From contig NZ_CP036273.1 of the NCBI RefSeq assembly GCF_007747215.1, positions 124,001-188,000 of the forward strand: 64,000 nucleotides of DNA, in the 5' to 3' direction. Position 1 is the stretch's first letter. Each line of letters starts with the position of its first letter. Below the pieces are notes generated by a model. It had not been told where the DNA came from. It made no database searches and saw only the letters and a list, made by a program, of their open reading frames with translations. The position numbers and the translations under genes are program-made. Below, piece after piece: positions 24,308-32,609 of this stretch. Origin of the DNA: Urbifossiella limnaea. GTDB lineage: Bacteria > Planctomycetota > Planctomycetia > Gemmatales > Gemmataceae.

Positions 24308-26391
24308 GCCGCCTCCCGCTTCGCCGGCGGCTCGGACGGCTTGGGCGACGGCGGCTCGTCTTCGCCGCGCTGCCCGGGGTCGCACAGGCGGCGGTACAGC
24401 GGGCACGTCGCCAGCAGCTCGGCGTGCGGCCCCACGGCCACGATCTTGCCGGCGTCCATCACCACCACGCGGTCGGCCAGCTCCGCCGCGGCGTGCAGCC
24501 GGTGCGTGATCATGAACACCGTCCGCCCCTTCACGAAGTCCTTCAGCGCCGCGTGAATCTCGGCCTCGCTCGTCGGGTCGATCTGGCTCGTGAACTCGTC
24601 CAGGATCAGCACGTCCGGGTCGCGCAGGATCGCCCGCGCCAGCGCGATCCGCTGCCGCTGCCCGCCGCTGATCTTCCCCGCCAGGTCGCCGATCATCGTC
24701 TTGTAGCCGGCCGGCAGCTCCTTCTCGATGAAGTCGTGGGCGTGCGCCTTCTTCGCCGCCGCGACCACCTCGGCTTCCGTCGCCCCCTTCTTGCCGTAGG
24801 CGATGTTGGCGAACACCGTGTCGTCGAACAGCTGCGTGTCCTGCGTCACCAGGCCGATGCGGCGGCGCAGGCTCCGCAGGTGCGCCTGCCGCACGTTCAC
24901 GCCGTCGATGAAGACCGCGCCGTGGTCGGGGTCGTAGAACCGCGGCAGCAGCCCCAGCAGCGTCGTCTTGCCGCACCCGTTCGGGCCGACCAGCGCCACC
25001 GTCTCGCCGGCCTTCACCGTCAGGTCCACCAGGTCGAGCGTCGGCGTGTCCGAGCCGGGGTTGTAGCTGAAGCAGACGTGCCGGAACTCGATCCCCTTCT
25101 TCACGCGGCCCACGCGCGGCCCGGCCGGGTTCGCGCCCACGCTCGGCACCCGGTCGAACACCTCGAACACGCGGTTCGCGGCCGCCTCGCCGCTCTGGAG
25201 CTTCGTGTACACGCTGGCCAGCTTCCGCACCGGGTCGGCGATCGCCGCCAGGAAGGCGTACAGCTGCAACAGCGTGGCGAACTCCAGCGGCTGGCTCGTC
25301 ATCCGCATGCCGAAGATGTGCGTGTGCTTCGTCACCACCAGGTACGTGCCCGCGGCGAGGGCCAGCCCCACGGCCAGCACGCCGAGCAGCTCGATGAGCG
25401 GGTTGGCGAAGGCGTCGATGTACACGACGCGCATGGCCTTGCGGTTGTAGTCCTCGGTGGCCTTGCGGAACCGGCGGCGCTCGTGCGGCTCGCGGGTGAA
25501 CGCCTTCACCGCGCGGGCGCCGTCCAGCACCTCCCGCAGCAGCTTGTACAGCACGCTCATCCGCTCCAGCACCTTGCGGGCGGCGCGGCGCATCGCCCGA
25601 CTCACGCGCATGAGCGTGATCATCACCAGCGGCACCACGACGCAGAACACGACGGTGAGCTGCCACGAGATGCTGCACGCGACGGCGAGGCAGGCGACGG
25701 CCTTGAGCGGCTCGGCGACCATGCGGCCGAACAGGATCTTCAGCCCCAGGCCGAGCTGCTCGGTGTCGTTCGTGAACCGCGCCATCAGGTCCGGCGTGCC
25801 GGCCGCGGTGATCTGGCGGATGTCCTGGTGGATGAGCCGGCGGAAGCAGCGGTTGCGGATGTCGAACAGCGTCCGGTTCATCACGCTGCCGACCAGCGAC
25901 TCGTGGGCGAACTCGAACACGCCCTTCACCCCGACGCAGCACACGACCCCGCCCATGATGACCATGAACGTGGCGAACCGGTCCTCGGGCAGGAGCGTGA
26001 TGACGCGGTCGCGGAGCAGCCGGTAGCGGTACTCCCACGTGGCGTGGTAGAGGAGCGTTTCCTCGACCTTGGCGACCTCGTGGCCGACCTTGCGGATTGC
26101 CGTCTCGCGGTCGGCGCCCTCGGGCAGCTGCTCGGCGGCGCGGAGCTCGGCGCGGAGGCCGTCCAGCTTGGCCTGCCGGTCGGGGCGGTTGCGCTCCTTC
26201 ACGCAGGTGTCGATCTCGTCGTCCACCCACTGCTGGAGGTTCTTGTCGGTGCTGAGGATTTTCAGCACCGGGTAGATGGCCGAGAGGTTGACGCTCCACA
26301 AGACGGCGACGACGAGGGCGCAGCCGAAGGACGCGGCGAGGCGGCCGCGGTACGGCCAGGCGTACTTCAGCGTGCGCAGGAAATTCCGCAT
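24304..26391 (-). CDS. MsbA-like ABC exporter (fused permease and ATPase)
   Basis: 695 residues. The N-terminal about 370 residues form an ABC type-1 transmembrane domain with six helices ('SFGCALVVAVLWSVNLSAIYP', 'VVCCVGVKGVFEFAH', 'AVACLAVACSISWQLTVVFCVVVPLVMI'). A long charged insert follows the first helix (about residues 50-120). The ATPase domain has Walker A GPNGCGKTT, signature SGGQRQRIALA, Walker B DVLILDEFTS and the H-loop His in MITHRLH. It probably flips a lipid or lipid-linked sugar across the inner membrane. The coupled glycosyltransferase downstream and the phospholipid genes upstream support a lipid substrate, but this is inferred. The C-terminus is a Pro/Lys-rich tail. Confidence 0.92.
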   Translation of the reverse strand: MRNFLRTLKYAWPYRGRLAASFGCALVVAVLWSVNLSAIYPVLKILSTDKNLQQWVDDEIDTCVKERNRPDRQAKLDGLRAELRAAEQLPEGADRETAIRKVGHEVAKVEETLLYHATWEYRYRLLRDRVITLLPEDRFATFMVIMGGVVCCVGVKGVFEFAHESLVGSVMNRTLFDIRNRCFRRLIHQDIRQITAAGTPDLMARFTNDTEQLGLGLKILFGRMVAEPLKAVACLAVACSISWQLTVVFCVVVPLVMITLMRVSRAMRRAARKVLERMSVLYKLLREVLDGARAVKAFTREPHERRRFRKATEDYNRKAMRVVYIDAFANPLIELLGVLAVGLALAAGTYLVVTKHTHIFGMRMTSQPLEFATLLQLYAFLAAIADPVRKLASVYTKLQSGEAAANRVFEVFDRVPSVGANPAGPRVGRVKKGIEFRHVCFSYNPGSDTPTLDLVDLTVKAGETVALVGPNGCGKTTLLGLLPRFYDPDHGAVFIDGVNVRQAHLRSLRRRIGLVTQDTQLFDDTVFANIAYGKKGATEAEVVAAAKKAHAHDFIEKELPAGYKTMIGDLAGKISGGQRQRIALARAILRDPDVLILDEFTSQIDPTSEAEIHAALKDFVKGRTVFMITHRLHAAAELADRVVVMDAGKIVAVGPHAELLATCPLYRRLCDPGQRGEDEPPSPKPSEPPAKREAA

Positions 26392-26471
26392 AGCCGCGGG
26401 TTATACCCGCGCGGCGGGAACGGGGGCAAGAGGGGAAAACACGCGGGCGCGCCCGGGGATTTCGGGCTGCC

Positions 26472-26536
26472 GTTAGGCCGGGGCGCAAGCCCCGTCGGGA
26501 TTCTGACGCCCGCCGGGGCTTGCGCCCCGGCCTAAC
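26472..26536. terminator. perfect 23-bp palindrome (family A)
   Basis: Arms 26472-26494 and 26514-26536 are exact reverse complements. It lies 10 nt past the stop of the methyltransferase gene (26546) and 80 nt before the ABC exporter start, so it may partly separate the two halves of the lipid gene block. Same family as 15335 and 33807. Confidence 0.75.
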
Positions 26537-26545
26537 GTAAAGCGG

Positions 26546-27250
26546 CTACCCGGGCGCCCGGAACGCCACCTGGGCGCTCGTCGCCAGCGGCCAGCACTTG
26601 TACCGGCCCAGCGGCTCGAAGCCGGCCTCCCGCATCCGCCCGGTCAGCGCCGCGGTCGGCAGCGTCGGGCCGTCGTCGAGCACCGCCACCCCGCCGGGCG
26701 CCAGCACCCGCCGCACCTCCGCCACCAGCGGCTTCACGGTTTCGGCGTCGAGGTGGTGGCCGACCACGCCGCTGCTGTTCACCACGTCCACGGACGCCGC
26801 CCGCACCACCTCGCCCGCCGGGTCGCGCAGCGGCTCGGTGATCCCCTGACACACGAACCGCACCGTCACACCCGGGGCGTAGGCCCGCCGGGCGGCGACC
26901 TCCGCGAGCTGCGGCGCCAGCTCGTAACCGGTCACCTCCGAGCCCGCCGGGGCGCACGCGGCCAGGACGCGCGTCGACGTGCCGGTGCCGCAGCCGAGGT
27001 CGAGCGCGCGCCACGGGCGGGCGGGCACGCGGCCCTTCAGCGCCCGCGGGATGGTCCGCCAGTTGGCCCACGTCTGCCGGGCGTTCGACGTCTCGAACTC
27101 GTCCTCGGTCATGGCCGCGTAGGCGGCGGCGACGACGGCTTGGTCGGTGGACCGGTAGCGGACGCCGCGGCGGGCCAGGGCGCGCTCGGCCCGCCACTGC
27201 CGCCAGCAGATGAGGAGGATGATCCCGGGCGGCTTCGTGGGGTCGGTCAC
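26546..27250 (-). CDS. class I SAM-dependent methyltransferase
   Basis: 234 residues from a GTG at 27250 overlapping the pssA stop by 4 nt. A Rossmann-type methyltransferase core begins near residue 85: motif I LDLGCGTGTST, motif II acidic end GYELAPQ, 'VDVVNSSGVVGHH' and the post-I/IV region 'APGGVAVLDDGP'. The N-terminal 80 residues are basic and amphipathic and might lie on the membrane surface. Placement between pssA and an exporter, with a phospholipid methyltransferase at the head of the operon, suggests a lipid head-group or quinone substrate. Exact substrate not determined. Confidence 0.85.
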   Translation of the reverse strand: MTDPTKPPGIILLICWRQWRAERALARRGVRYRSTDQAVVAAAYAAMTEDEFETSNARQTWANWRTIPRALKGRVPARPWRALDLGCGTGTSTRVLAACAPAGSEVTGYELAPQLAEVAARRAYAPGVTVRFVCQGITEPLRDPAGEVVRAASVDVVNSSGVVGHHLDAETVKPLVAEVRRVLAPGGVAVLDDGPTLPTAALTGRMREAGFEPLGRYKCWPLATSAQVAFRAPG

Positions 27251-28134
27251 GGCCCGTCTCCGGTGCCGGTCGGCGGCGTCGCCGGGCGCGGGAACGTCGC
27301 CGGCGCCGGCGGCTGGCCGCGGAGGTAGCGGTTCCACCCGGCCACCGCCGGCGGGGCGAAGGCGTACCAGCACACCAGGATCGGCACCGCCACCCGCGGC
27401 ACGGCCATCACCACGGCCAGCGCGAACACCACCACCAGCAGCAGCTTCCGGTTCCGCCCGCGCCGCAGCAGTTGCTTGAACAGGTGGGCGTACCGCACCC
27501 GCGACACCATCAGCAGCGCCACGCCGAACGTGACCAGCGGCAGCAGCCGGGCCGCCCACAGGTCCATCTGCGCCGCCGCCCCCGACGGCTCCACGTCGGA
27601 CACCAGCTGCGGCCCGAACAGCGCGATTGGGAACGACGCCACCACCGACGCCGCGGCCGGCGACGGCAGCCCGGTGAAGCCCTTCGCCTTCTCCTCGGCG
27701 GCGAGCTCCGGCGGGGGCGGCGGCTCCACGTTGAACCGCGCCAGCCGCAGCACCGCCCCCACCACGTACAGCGCCGCCGCCACGAACAGCAGCCGCGGCG
27801 GGATGCCCACCTGCTCGAACTTCGCCAGCTCCAGCATCAGGAACGCCGGCGCCGCCCCGAACGTGATGGCGTCGCACAGCGAGTCGAGCTCGGCGCCGAA
27901 CTTACTCGTCTGCCCGGCCCAGCGGGCGGCGGCGCCGTCGAGGCCGTCGAACAGCATTCCCAGGAAGATGAGGCACCCGGCCGCGAACAGCGCCGTGGCC
28001 GGCTCGTACCCGGCCCACCCGGACGCGAACGCGATGGCCCCGAACCCGCACACCGCGTTGGCGAGCGTGAGGAGCGTCGGCAGCACGGCGAACGCCTTCG
28101 GCCGCGGCCGCCGCCCGCGCAGCTTCAGCTTCAT
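27247..28134 (-). CDS. pssA: CDP-diacylglycerol-serine O-phosphatidyltransferase
   Basis: 295 residues from the ATG at 28134, which overlaps the psd stop (ATGA). The CDP-alcohol phosphotransferase motif is complete: DGLDGAAAR followed by FGAELDSLCD, giving the D-x2-D-G-x2-A-R...G-x3-D-x3-D pattern around residues 64-90. Seven or so transmembrane helices are predicted. The enzyme joins CDP-diacylglycerol and serine to make phosphatidylserine in the inner membrane. The next enzyme (psd) is directly upstream in the same operon. The C-terminal 40 residues are Pro-rich. Confidence 0.94.
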   Translation of the reverse strand: MKLKLRGRRPRPKAFAVLPTLLTLANAVCGFGAIAFASGWAGYEPATALFAAGCLIFLGMLFDGLDGAAARWAGQTSKFGAELDSLCDAITFGAAPAFLMLELAKFEQVGIPPRLLFVAAALYVVGAVLRLARFNVEPPPPPELAAEEKAKGFTGLPSPAAASVVASFPIALFGPQLVSDVEPSGAAAQMDLWAARLLPLVTFGVALLMVSRVRYAHLFKQLLRRGRNRKLLLVVVFALAVVMAVPRVAVPILVCWYAFAPPAVAGWNRYLRGQPPAPATFPRPATPPTGTGDGP

Positions 28135-29123
28135 GTCGCCCCCGGCGTCTCGTACTCGGCCAGCACCGAGAGACCCGCCTTCACCTTGTCGCCGACCTTC
28201 GTCACGACCTTCAGCCCCGCCTCGCGCGGCATCACCAGCTCCGTCCGCGAGCCGAACTTGATCATGCCGAACCGCTCGCCGCGGCCGACCGTGTCGCCGG
28301 GCTTCAGCCAGCACACGATGCGGCGGGCGATGGCCCCGGTGATCTGGCGGACGACGTAGCGGCGGTACGGCGGCGCGTCCTCCTGCATCCGCACGGCGAG
28401 CTGCTCGTTCTCCCGCGCCGACTCGGGGCGGATGGCGTTCAGGAACTTCCCCATCTTGTAGCGCAGCCCGACGACGCGGCCGGCCACGGGGGCGCGGTTC
28501 AGGTGGCAGTTGAAGATCGACAGGAAGATGCCGATCTGCACCGCCGGGCCGCCGACGAACTCGTCGTACTCCAGCTCCTCGACGAGCACGACCTTGCCGT
28601 CGGCCGGGGAGATGACGAGGCCCGGGGCGGCGGGCACGGCGCGCTCGGGGTCGCGGAAGAACCACACGACGAGGAGCCACGCCACGGTCAGCGCCGCGAC
28701 GAGCACCCAGCCGGCGCCGGCGAGCACGCCGTCCGCGCCGCCCCAGATCAGCCACGCGGCGACCGCCTTGGCGGAGCCGGCGGTGAGGACCGAGAAGACG
28801 AGCAGCTCGGCGAGGCCGGCGCGGGCGAACGGGATGCGGTCGCGCCAGCGGAACGGGTCGTCCTGCGGCTCCCAGTGGTAGCCCGGCTGGTTGCGGTAGA
28901 ACTTGAGGTCGCGCGGGTCGAGGACGGGGAACGGGCAGGGGTTCGTGTCGCCCTTGCGGAGCGCGGCCATGCGGCGGACGTAGCCGGGGCGGAAGGTGCG
29001 GAGGTAGGCGCGGCGGACGGCGCCCCAGGCGAGTTCGAGCCGCATCACCACGCCGCCGCCGGGCTGGATCGTGGTGAGCTTGGGGTCCATCGGCTCGGGC
29101 GGGAGCGGGGCGGCGGACGACAT
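28131..29123 (-). CDS. psd: phosphatidylserine decarboxylase proenzyme
   Basis: 330 residues from the ATG at 29123; ATG codons at residues 12 and 27 are alternatives. The N-terminal 110 residues are an unusual extension with a basic region and two hydrophobic helices ('LAELLVFSVLTAG', 'LVAALTVAWLLVVWFF'). The catalytic part starts at 'FRDPERAVP' and includes 'VISPADGKVV', 'QIGIFLSIFNCHLNRAP' and the self-cleavage site near the end, KFGSRTELVMP, where the chain should be cut before Ser to form the pyruvoyl group. This FGS form is typical of the short Psd subtype. It makes phosphatidylethanolamine from phosphatidylserine. It is followed by pssA with a 4-nt overlap. Confidence 0.94.
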   Translation of the reverse strand: MSSAAPLPPEPMDPKLTTIQPGGGVVMRLELAWGAVRRAYLRTFRPGYVRRMAALRKGDTNPCPFPVLDPRDLKFYRNQPGYHWEPQDDPFRWRDRIPFARAGLAELLVFSVLTAGSAKAVAAWLIWGGADGVLAGAGWVLVAALTVAWLLVVWFFRDPERAVPAAPGLVISPADGKVVLVEELEYDEFVGGPAVQIGIFLSIFNCHLNRAPVAGRVVGLRYKMGKFLNAIRPESARENEQLAVRMQEDAPPYRRYVVRQITGAIARRIVCWLKPGDTVGRGERFGMIKFGSRTELVMPREAGLKVVTKVGDKVKAGLSVLAEYETPGAT

Positions 29124-29143
29124 GCGGGTTCCGGGGAGTTCGG

Positions 29144-29710
29144 TCAGTCGGTGCGCGTGAACGGCAGCACGACCGCGGGCGGGAAGTTCCGCCACACCCG
29201 GCGCGGCGGGTCGGGCCGGAAGCCGGTCGCGTCGAACCGCCGCCACGCCTTCTGGGAGTAGGTGAATTGTACGAACCGGCGGCCCGGCCGCAGCGCCCCC
29301 GCGACCGACCCGAACACCCGCCGCGGCAGGTCGCCCGGGAGCACCAGCAGCGGCAGCCCGCTCACCACCGCGGCCACGTCGTGGGCGGTGCAGCCGAGGC
29401 CCGCCAGGTGCGCGTCCAGCCGGGAGGCGCAGCCGTTCACGACGGTGGCGCCCGGCACCGCGGTGCGGAGGTGGCCGGCGAACCGGTCGTTCAGCTCGAC
29501 GGCGACGACGCGCGCCGCGGGGAAGCGGCGCACGAGTTCCCGCGTGAACACGCCGGTGCCCGGCCCGAGTTCGAGAATCACCTGCCCGGCGGCGACGGGG
29601 CCGACGGCGTCGGCCATGGCGCGGGCGAGGACGGGGCCGCTCGGGCCGATGGCGCCGGTGACCCGCCAGCGGCGAACGATCTCGCCGTAGAACATCAGCG
29701 TTTCGCGCAT
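29144..29710 (-). CDS. pmtA: PmtA-like phospholipid N-methyltransferase
   Basis: 188 residues. SAM-binding motif I is ILELGPGTGVFTREL (about residues 45-59), the acidic motif II is VAVELNDRF, and the C-terminal half has 'VVSGLPLLVLPGD' and 'FVQFTYSQK', all typical of the Rhodobacter/Rhizobium PmtA group of phospholipid methyltransferases. It converts phosphatidylethanolamine to its methylated forms and possibly to phosphatidylcholine. It heads the lipid operon: 20 nt separate it from psd, and psd and pssA overlap. The rRNA dimethyltransferase (KsgA) family shares the fold, but the length and the neighbours favour PmtA. Confidence 0.82.
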   Translation of the reverse strand: MRETLMFYGEIVRRWRVTGAIGPSGPVLARAMADAVGPVAAGQVILELGPGTGVFTRELVRRFPAARVVAVELNDRFAGHLRTAVPGATVVNGCASRLDAHLAGLGCTAHDVAAVVSGLPLLVLPGDLPRRVFGSVAGALRPGRRFVQFTYSQKAWRRFDATGFRPDPPRRVWRNFPPAVVLPFTRTD

Positions 29711-30025
29711 CGGCCGGGCTCTCCGGGGGCGGGTAGTAGTCTTATCGCGCCGGGGCCGCCGGGCGAGGGCGCATCGTGGGGCCGCCGGCCGCGGCTACCG
29801 GGCAACCGTAGCACGCATCGGTGCCGAGGTGGCGGAGGCGCGGGGCTACGCCCACGGCTACAGGGCGAGCTTCACCGCGAGATCAAACCCGCAAACCGGC
29901 TGCCGGACCCGGCCGGCACCGTGTGAGTCACCGACCCCGGCCTCGCGAAAACGCACCGCCGTCGCCGTCCTGACCCCCGCCGCCGATACGCTACCGGCGA
30001 CGCCCCCGACCCCGCGGACGCCCCC
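29711..30025. other. divergent intergenic region, 315 bp
   Basis: Separates the minus-strand lipid operon from the plus-strand zinc-ribbon/regulator pair and must contain both promoters. No clear boxes, repeats or small genes could be recognised. It includes CCGGCCGCGG-rich palindromic patches near 29780. Confidence 0.4.
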
Positions 30026-30319
30026 ATGCCCGTCCCGTGCCCGTGCTGTAAGGCGAACAACGACGCCGGCCCCGCCTGCCGCCGCTGCAAGGCCGACCTG
30101 GCGCTGCTGTTCGCCGCCGACGCCGACGCCTCGCGCCTGCTCGCCGCGGCGCGAGCCGCCCTCGCCGCCGGTCGCGTCGCCGACGCCGACGCGCTCGCGC
30201 AGCAGTCTGCCTCCATCCGCCGCACGCCGGACGCGCTCCGCACCCGTGCCGCGGCGCGGCTCATGAGCGGCCGGTTCGCCGACGCCCTGGCCGCGTATCA
30301 TGAACTGGCGGAGGGGTGA
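30026..30319 (+). CDS. small zinc-ribbon protein with TPR-like tail
   Basis: 97 residues. The N-terminus carries CPCC...CRRC (Cys at about 5, 7, 8, 19 and 22), a likely four-Cys zinc ribbon. The remaining 70 residues are Ala/Leu-rich helices with tetratricopeptide-like spacing ('AAARAALAAGRVADADALA', 'AARLMSGRFADALAAYHELA', in parts). It ends 1 nt before the start of the REC-GAF regulator, whose ribosome-binding site (GGAGGGG) lies in this gene's last codons, so expression is coupled. The function is unknown; an adaptor for the regulator is possible. Confidence 0.75.
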   Translation: MPVPCPCCKANNDAGPACRRCKADLALLFAADADASRLLAAARAALAAGRVADADALAQQSASIRRTPDALRTRAAARLMSGRFADALAAYHELAEG

Positions 30320-30320
30320 C

Positions 30321-31544
30321 ATGACCGACGCCGTCCTGATCGTCGACGACGAGGAGCCCGTCCGCCGCACCTTCGAGGAGTGGCTCAAGGGGAGCGGCCT
30401 CGGCGTCCGCGTCCTCGCCGCCGCCGACGCCGAGGCCGCGCTGACCATCGCCAACCAGACGCCCATCGACCTCGCCGTCCTCGACTGGAACCTCGGCTCC
30501 GGGTCCGACGGCCTCCGCCTCCTCGAAGACCTCGTCGTCTTCCAGCCGGAAATCGTCGCCGTCATGGTCACCGGCTTCGCCCACCAGGCGACGCCGCTCG
30601 ACGCGCTGCGGATGGGCGTCCGCGACTACCTCGACAAGAGCACCGACCTGACCCGCGAGGCGTTCGTGGCGGCCGTGGGCCGGCAGCTCGACCGCATCCG
30701 CCCGGCGAAGCGGCAGCGCGAGGTGAACCGCACCCTCGCAGCGTTCCGCGAGGCCGTCGAGAAGGTGCTGCCGATCGTTCGCTCGGCGGCGGCGCTGAAC
30801 GACCCGGTGCCGCTGCCGATGGCGGTGAAGTCGCTGCTCAAGTTCGCCGGCCGGGCGGTCGGCGCCGCCGACGGCGCGCTCGTCATCCGCCACCACTCCC
30901 CGGACGGCACCGACGTGACGGTCGCCTACGGGCCGGACGGGCAGTTCCTCTCGACCGGCGACGTGCCGTTCAACCGGTCGCTCGCGGCGTCGGTCGTGAG
31001 CCGGACGGAGCCCGCGGTGCTGAACGACTTCTCCGGCGGCTCGGCCGGCGTGCTCGACCTGTTCCCGTTCGAGCACGGCCGCGCCGCCGTGCTGGCGGCG
31101 CCGCTGGCCGTCGGCGGCAGCACGCTCGTGGCGCTGGAACTGTTCGACAAGCCGGGCGGCTTCACCGACGACGACCGCCGCCTCGTCGCCGCGGCTGCCG
31201 AAGTCGGCGCGGACCTGCTGCGGCAGGCGGTGGCGGAGCGGCAGACGCACCGGCTCCTGTTCGACGCGGTGGAGGCGGCGCTGCGAGCGAGTTCGGGCGT
31301 GGAAGCGGCGATGTCGTCGGCGGGGCTGCCGGGGCCGCCGCCGGACGCGGTGATGGCGAGGCTGCGCGAGGGGCTGGACGCCGACGCGAACGCGGTGGTG
31401 GACGCCGACACGGCGCTGGGGCTGGTCGAGGCGGTGCGGGCGCTGGCGGTGCGGCACGGCCCCGCGGCGGTGGCCCACTGCACCCGCCAGGTCGAGGAGC
31501 TGCGCAAGCTGCTGGACGGCATCACGGGGTATAGCGGGGGGTAG
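30321..31544 (+). CDS. response regulator with GAF domain
   Basis: 407 residues from the ATG at 30321 (GGAGGGG 6 nt upstream). Residues 1-125 are a receiver domain: VLIVDDEEPVRR, phospho-acceptor Asp in VLDWNLG, Thr/Ala switch VMVTGFA and the DYLDKST Lys. A helical linker (about 135-175) leads to a GAF-type sensory domain (about 175-305, 'GAADGALVIRHHSPDGTDVTV', 'FEHGRAAVLAAPLAVGG' in parts). The C-terminal 90 residues are helical without a DNA-binding motif, so the output is probably protein binding. The stop codon lies inside a 47-bp palindrome. No histidine kinase is adjacent. Confidence 0.88.
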   Translation: MTDAVLIVDDEEPVRRTFEEWLKGSGLGVRVLAAADAEAALTIANQTPIDLAVLDWNLGSGSDGLRLLEDLVVFQPEIVAVMVTGFAHQATPLDALRMGVRDYLDKSTDLTREAFVAAVGRQLDRIRPAKRQREVNRTLAAFREAVEKVLPIVRSAAALNDPVPLPMAVKSLLKFAGRAVGAADGALVIRHHSPDGTDVTVAYGPDGQFLSTGDVPFNRSLAASVVSRTEPAVLNDFSGGSAGVLDLFPFEHGRAAVLAAPLAVGGSTLVALELFDKPGGFTDDDRRLVAAAAEVGADLLRQAVAERQTHRLLFDAVEAALRASSGVEAAMSSAGLPGPPPDAVMARLREGLDADANAVVDADTALGLVEAVRALAVRHGPAAVAHCTRQVEELRKLLDGITGYSGG

Positions 31545-31700
31545 AGAAGAGGATTAACCACAGAGTCACAGAGAGCACAGAGGGAAGACACAAAGCCGAG
31601 TGAAGAGCAGAATTTGAATTCAAATCTTGGCTCTCCTCGGTCTTCTGTCTTCTCTCTGTGCTCTCTGTGACTCTGTGGTTAATCCTCTTCTCTACCCCCC
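31536..31700. terminator. perfect 47-bp inverted repeat between convergent genes (family F)
   Basis: Arms 31536-31582 and 31654-31700 are exact reverse complements, with the ACCACAGAG/CACAGAG words seen in intergenic repeats of many bacteria. The left arm contains the last codons and stop of the REC-GAF gene; the right arm ends against the ftr stop codon. The spacer holds a further GAATTTGAATTCAAAT near-palindrome. It is very likely a bidirectional terminator. Confidence 0.85.
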
Positions 31701-32609
31701 TCACGCCGGCTGCTTCTCGGGGTGCAGGTACACGAAGCTCTTCCCCAGCTTCCCCCCGTAGTTCCCCGCCGAGATCGTCAGCAAGTCCGGCGTGTCCTTC
31801 GCCGCGGCGATGGCGGCCTGCGTCGCCGCGGCGATCGTCGCCAGGTCGCGGCCGTTGATGATGATCTCCTGCACGCTCGCCACCCCGGCCGGCAGCTTGC
31901 TCGCGCCGCCGAGCGCGTCCCGCAGCGTCGGGCAGTACTCGGCGTAGGTGCTGGCGACGGCGAACTTGTACTTGCTCCCCGCCTTCGACCCGCTGCTCGC
32001 CACCCCGCCGGGGAACGGCAGGATCACGCCCGGCGTCTGCGCCGCGGCCGCGGCGGCGCGGGTCGCCGCTTCGAGCGCCCCGTCGGCGGTGGCGCCGAAG
32101 AACCACAGGTTGCCGCCCATCAGGCCGTCGGCCCAGCCGCAGCGGCGCTCGATCACGAACTCGCCGCTGAGGATCGGCACCACCCAGCAGCGCCGCCCGA
32201 ACCGCTCCGCCGCGAACTGGTGGCCGTCGCCGAAGTACGACACCTTCCGCCCCAGCGGGAACCACTTCTCGTCGGCCGGCAGCACGTTGAACGCGGCCGT
32301 GGTCGGGCACGTCAGCACGTTCTGGCACACGCGCACGAGCACGCTCCGCTCCAGCCTCGCCTCGCGGTCCTTCCAGAAGCGCGGCACGTGGAACTGCACG
32401 ACCGCGCCGGGCCGGCCGTCGGGCGTGTCGCTCGCGTCGAGGTAGCGGTCGAGGCCGGCTTCGCAGTCGCAGAGGATGGCGGAGCTGGCGTTGCCGGTGG
32501 CGGCGGTGATGGCGTGGTCGAGCCAGGTGCGGTCGCGGGCCGTCACCAGCACCGACGCGTAGATGCTGCGGAACGCCTCGGCATACGTGTCGTCGATCGT
32601 CGCCGGCAT
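31701..32609 (-). CDS. ftr: formylmethanofuran:tetrahydromethanopterin formyltransferase
   Basis: 302 residues from the ATG at 32609, matching the usual length of about 297. Family blocks are plain: 'IDDTYAEAFRSIYASVLVTA', 'CEAGLDRYL...TPDGRPGAVVQ', 'RVCQNVLTCPTTAAFN', 'SYFGDGHQFA', 'PFPGGVASSGSKAGSKYKF', 'YCPTLRD' and 'TISAGNYGGKLGKSFVYLH' (in parts). Ftr transfers a formyl group between methanofuran and tetrahydromethanopterin in the cytoplasm. In planctomycetes the pathway is thought to oxidise or detoxify formaldehyde. The gene stands alone here: no fhcABD, mch, mtdB or fae gene is in the window. Confidence 0.93.
   Translation of the reverse strand: MPATIDDTYAEAFRSIYASVLVTARDRTWLDHAITAATGNASSAILCDCEAGLDRYLDASDTPDGRPGAVVQFHVPRFWKDREARLERSVLVRVCQNVLTCPTTAAFNVLPADEKWFPLGRKVSYFGDGHQFAAERFGRRCWVVPILSGEFVIERRCGWADGLMGGNLWFFGATADGALEAATRAAAAAAQTPGVILPFPGGVASSGSKAGSKYKFAVASTYAEYCPTLRDALGGASKLPAGVASVQEIIINGRDLATIAAATQAAIAAAKDTPDLLTISAGNYGGKLGKSFVYLHPEKQPA

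Noticed and set aside
22652-26488. One continuous minus-strand frame of 1278 codons
   Set aside because: Only the part after 24,307 encodes the glycosyltransferase; the rest is the wrong frame of the ABC exporter gene, which has its own intact frame.
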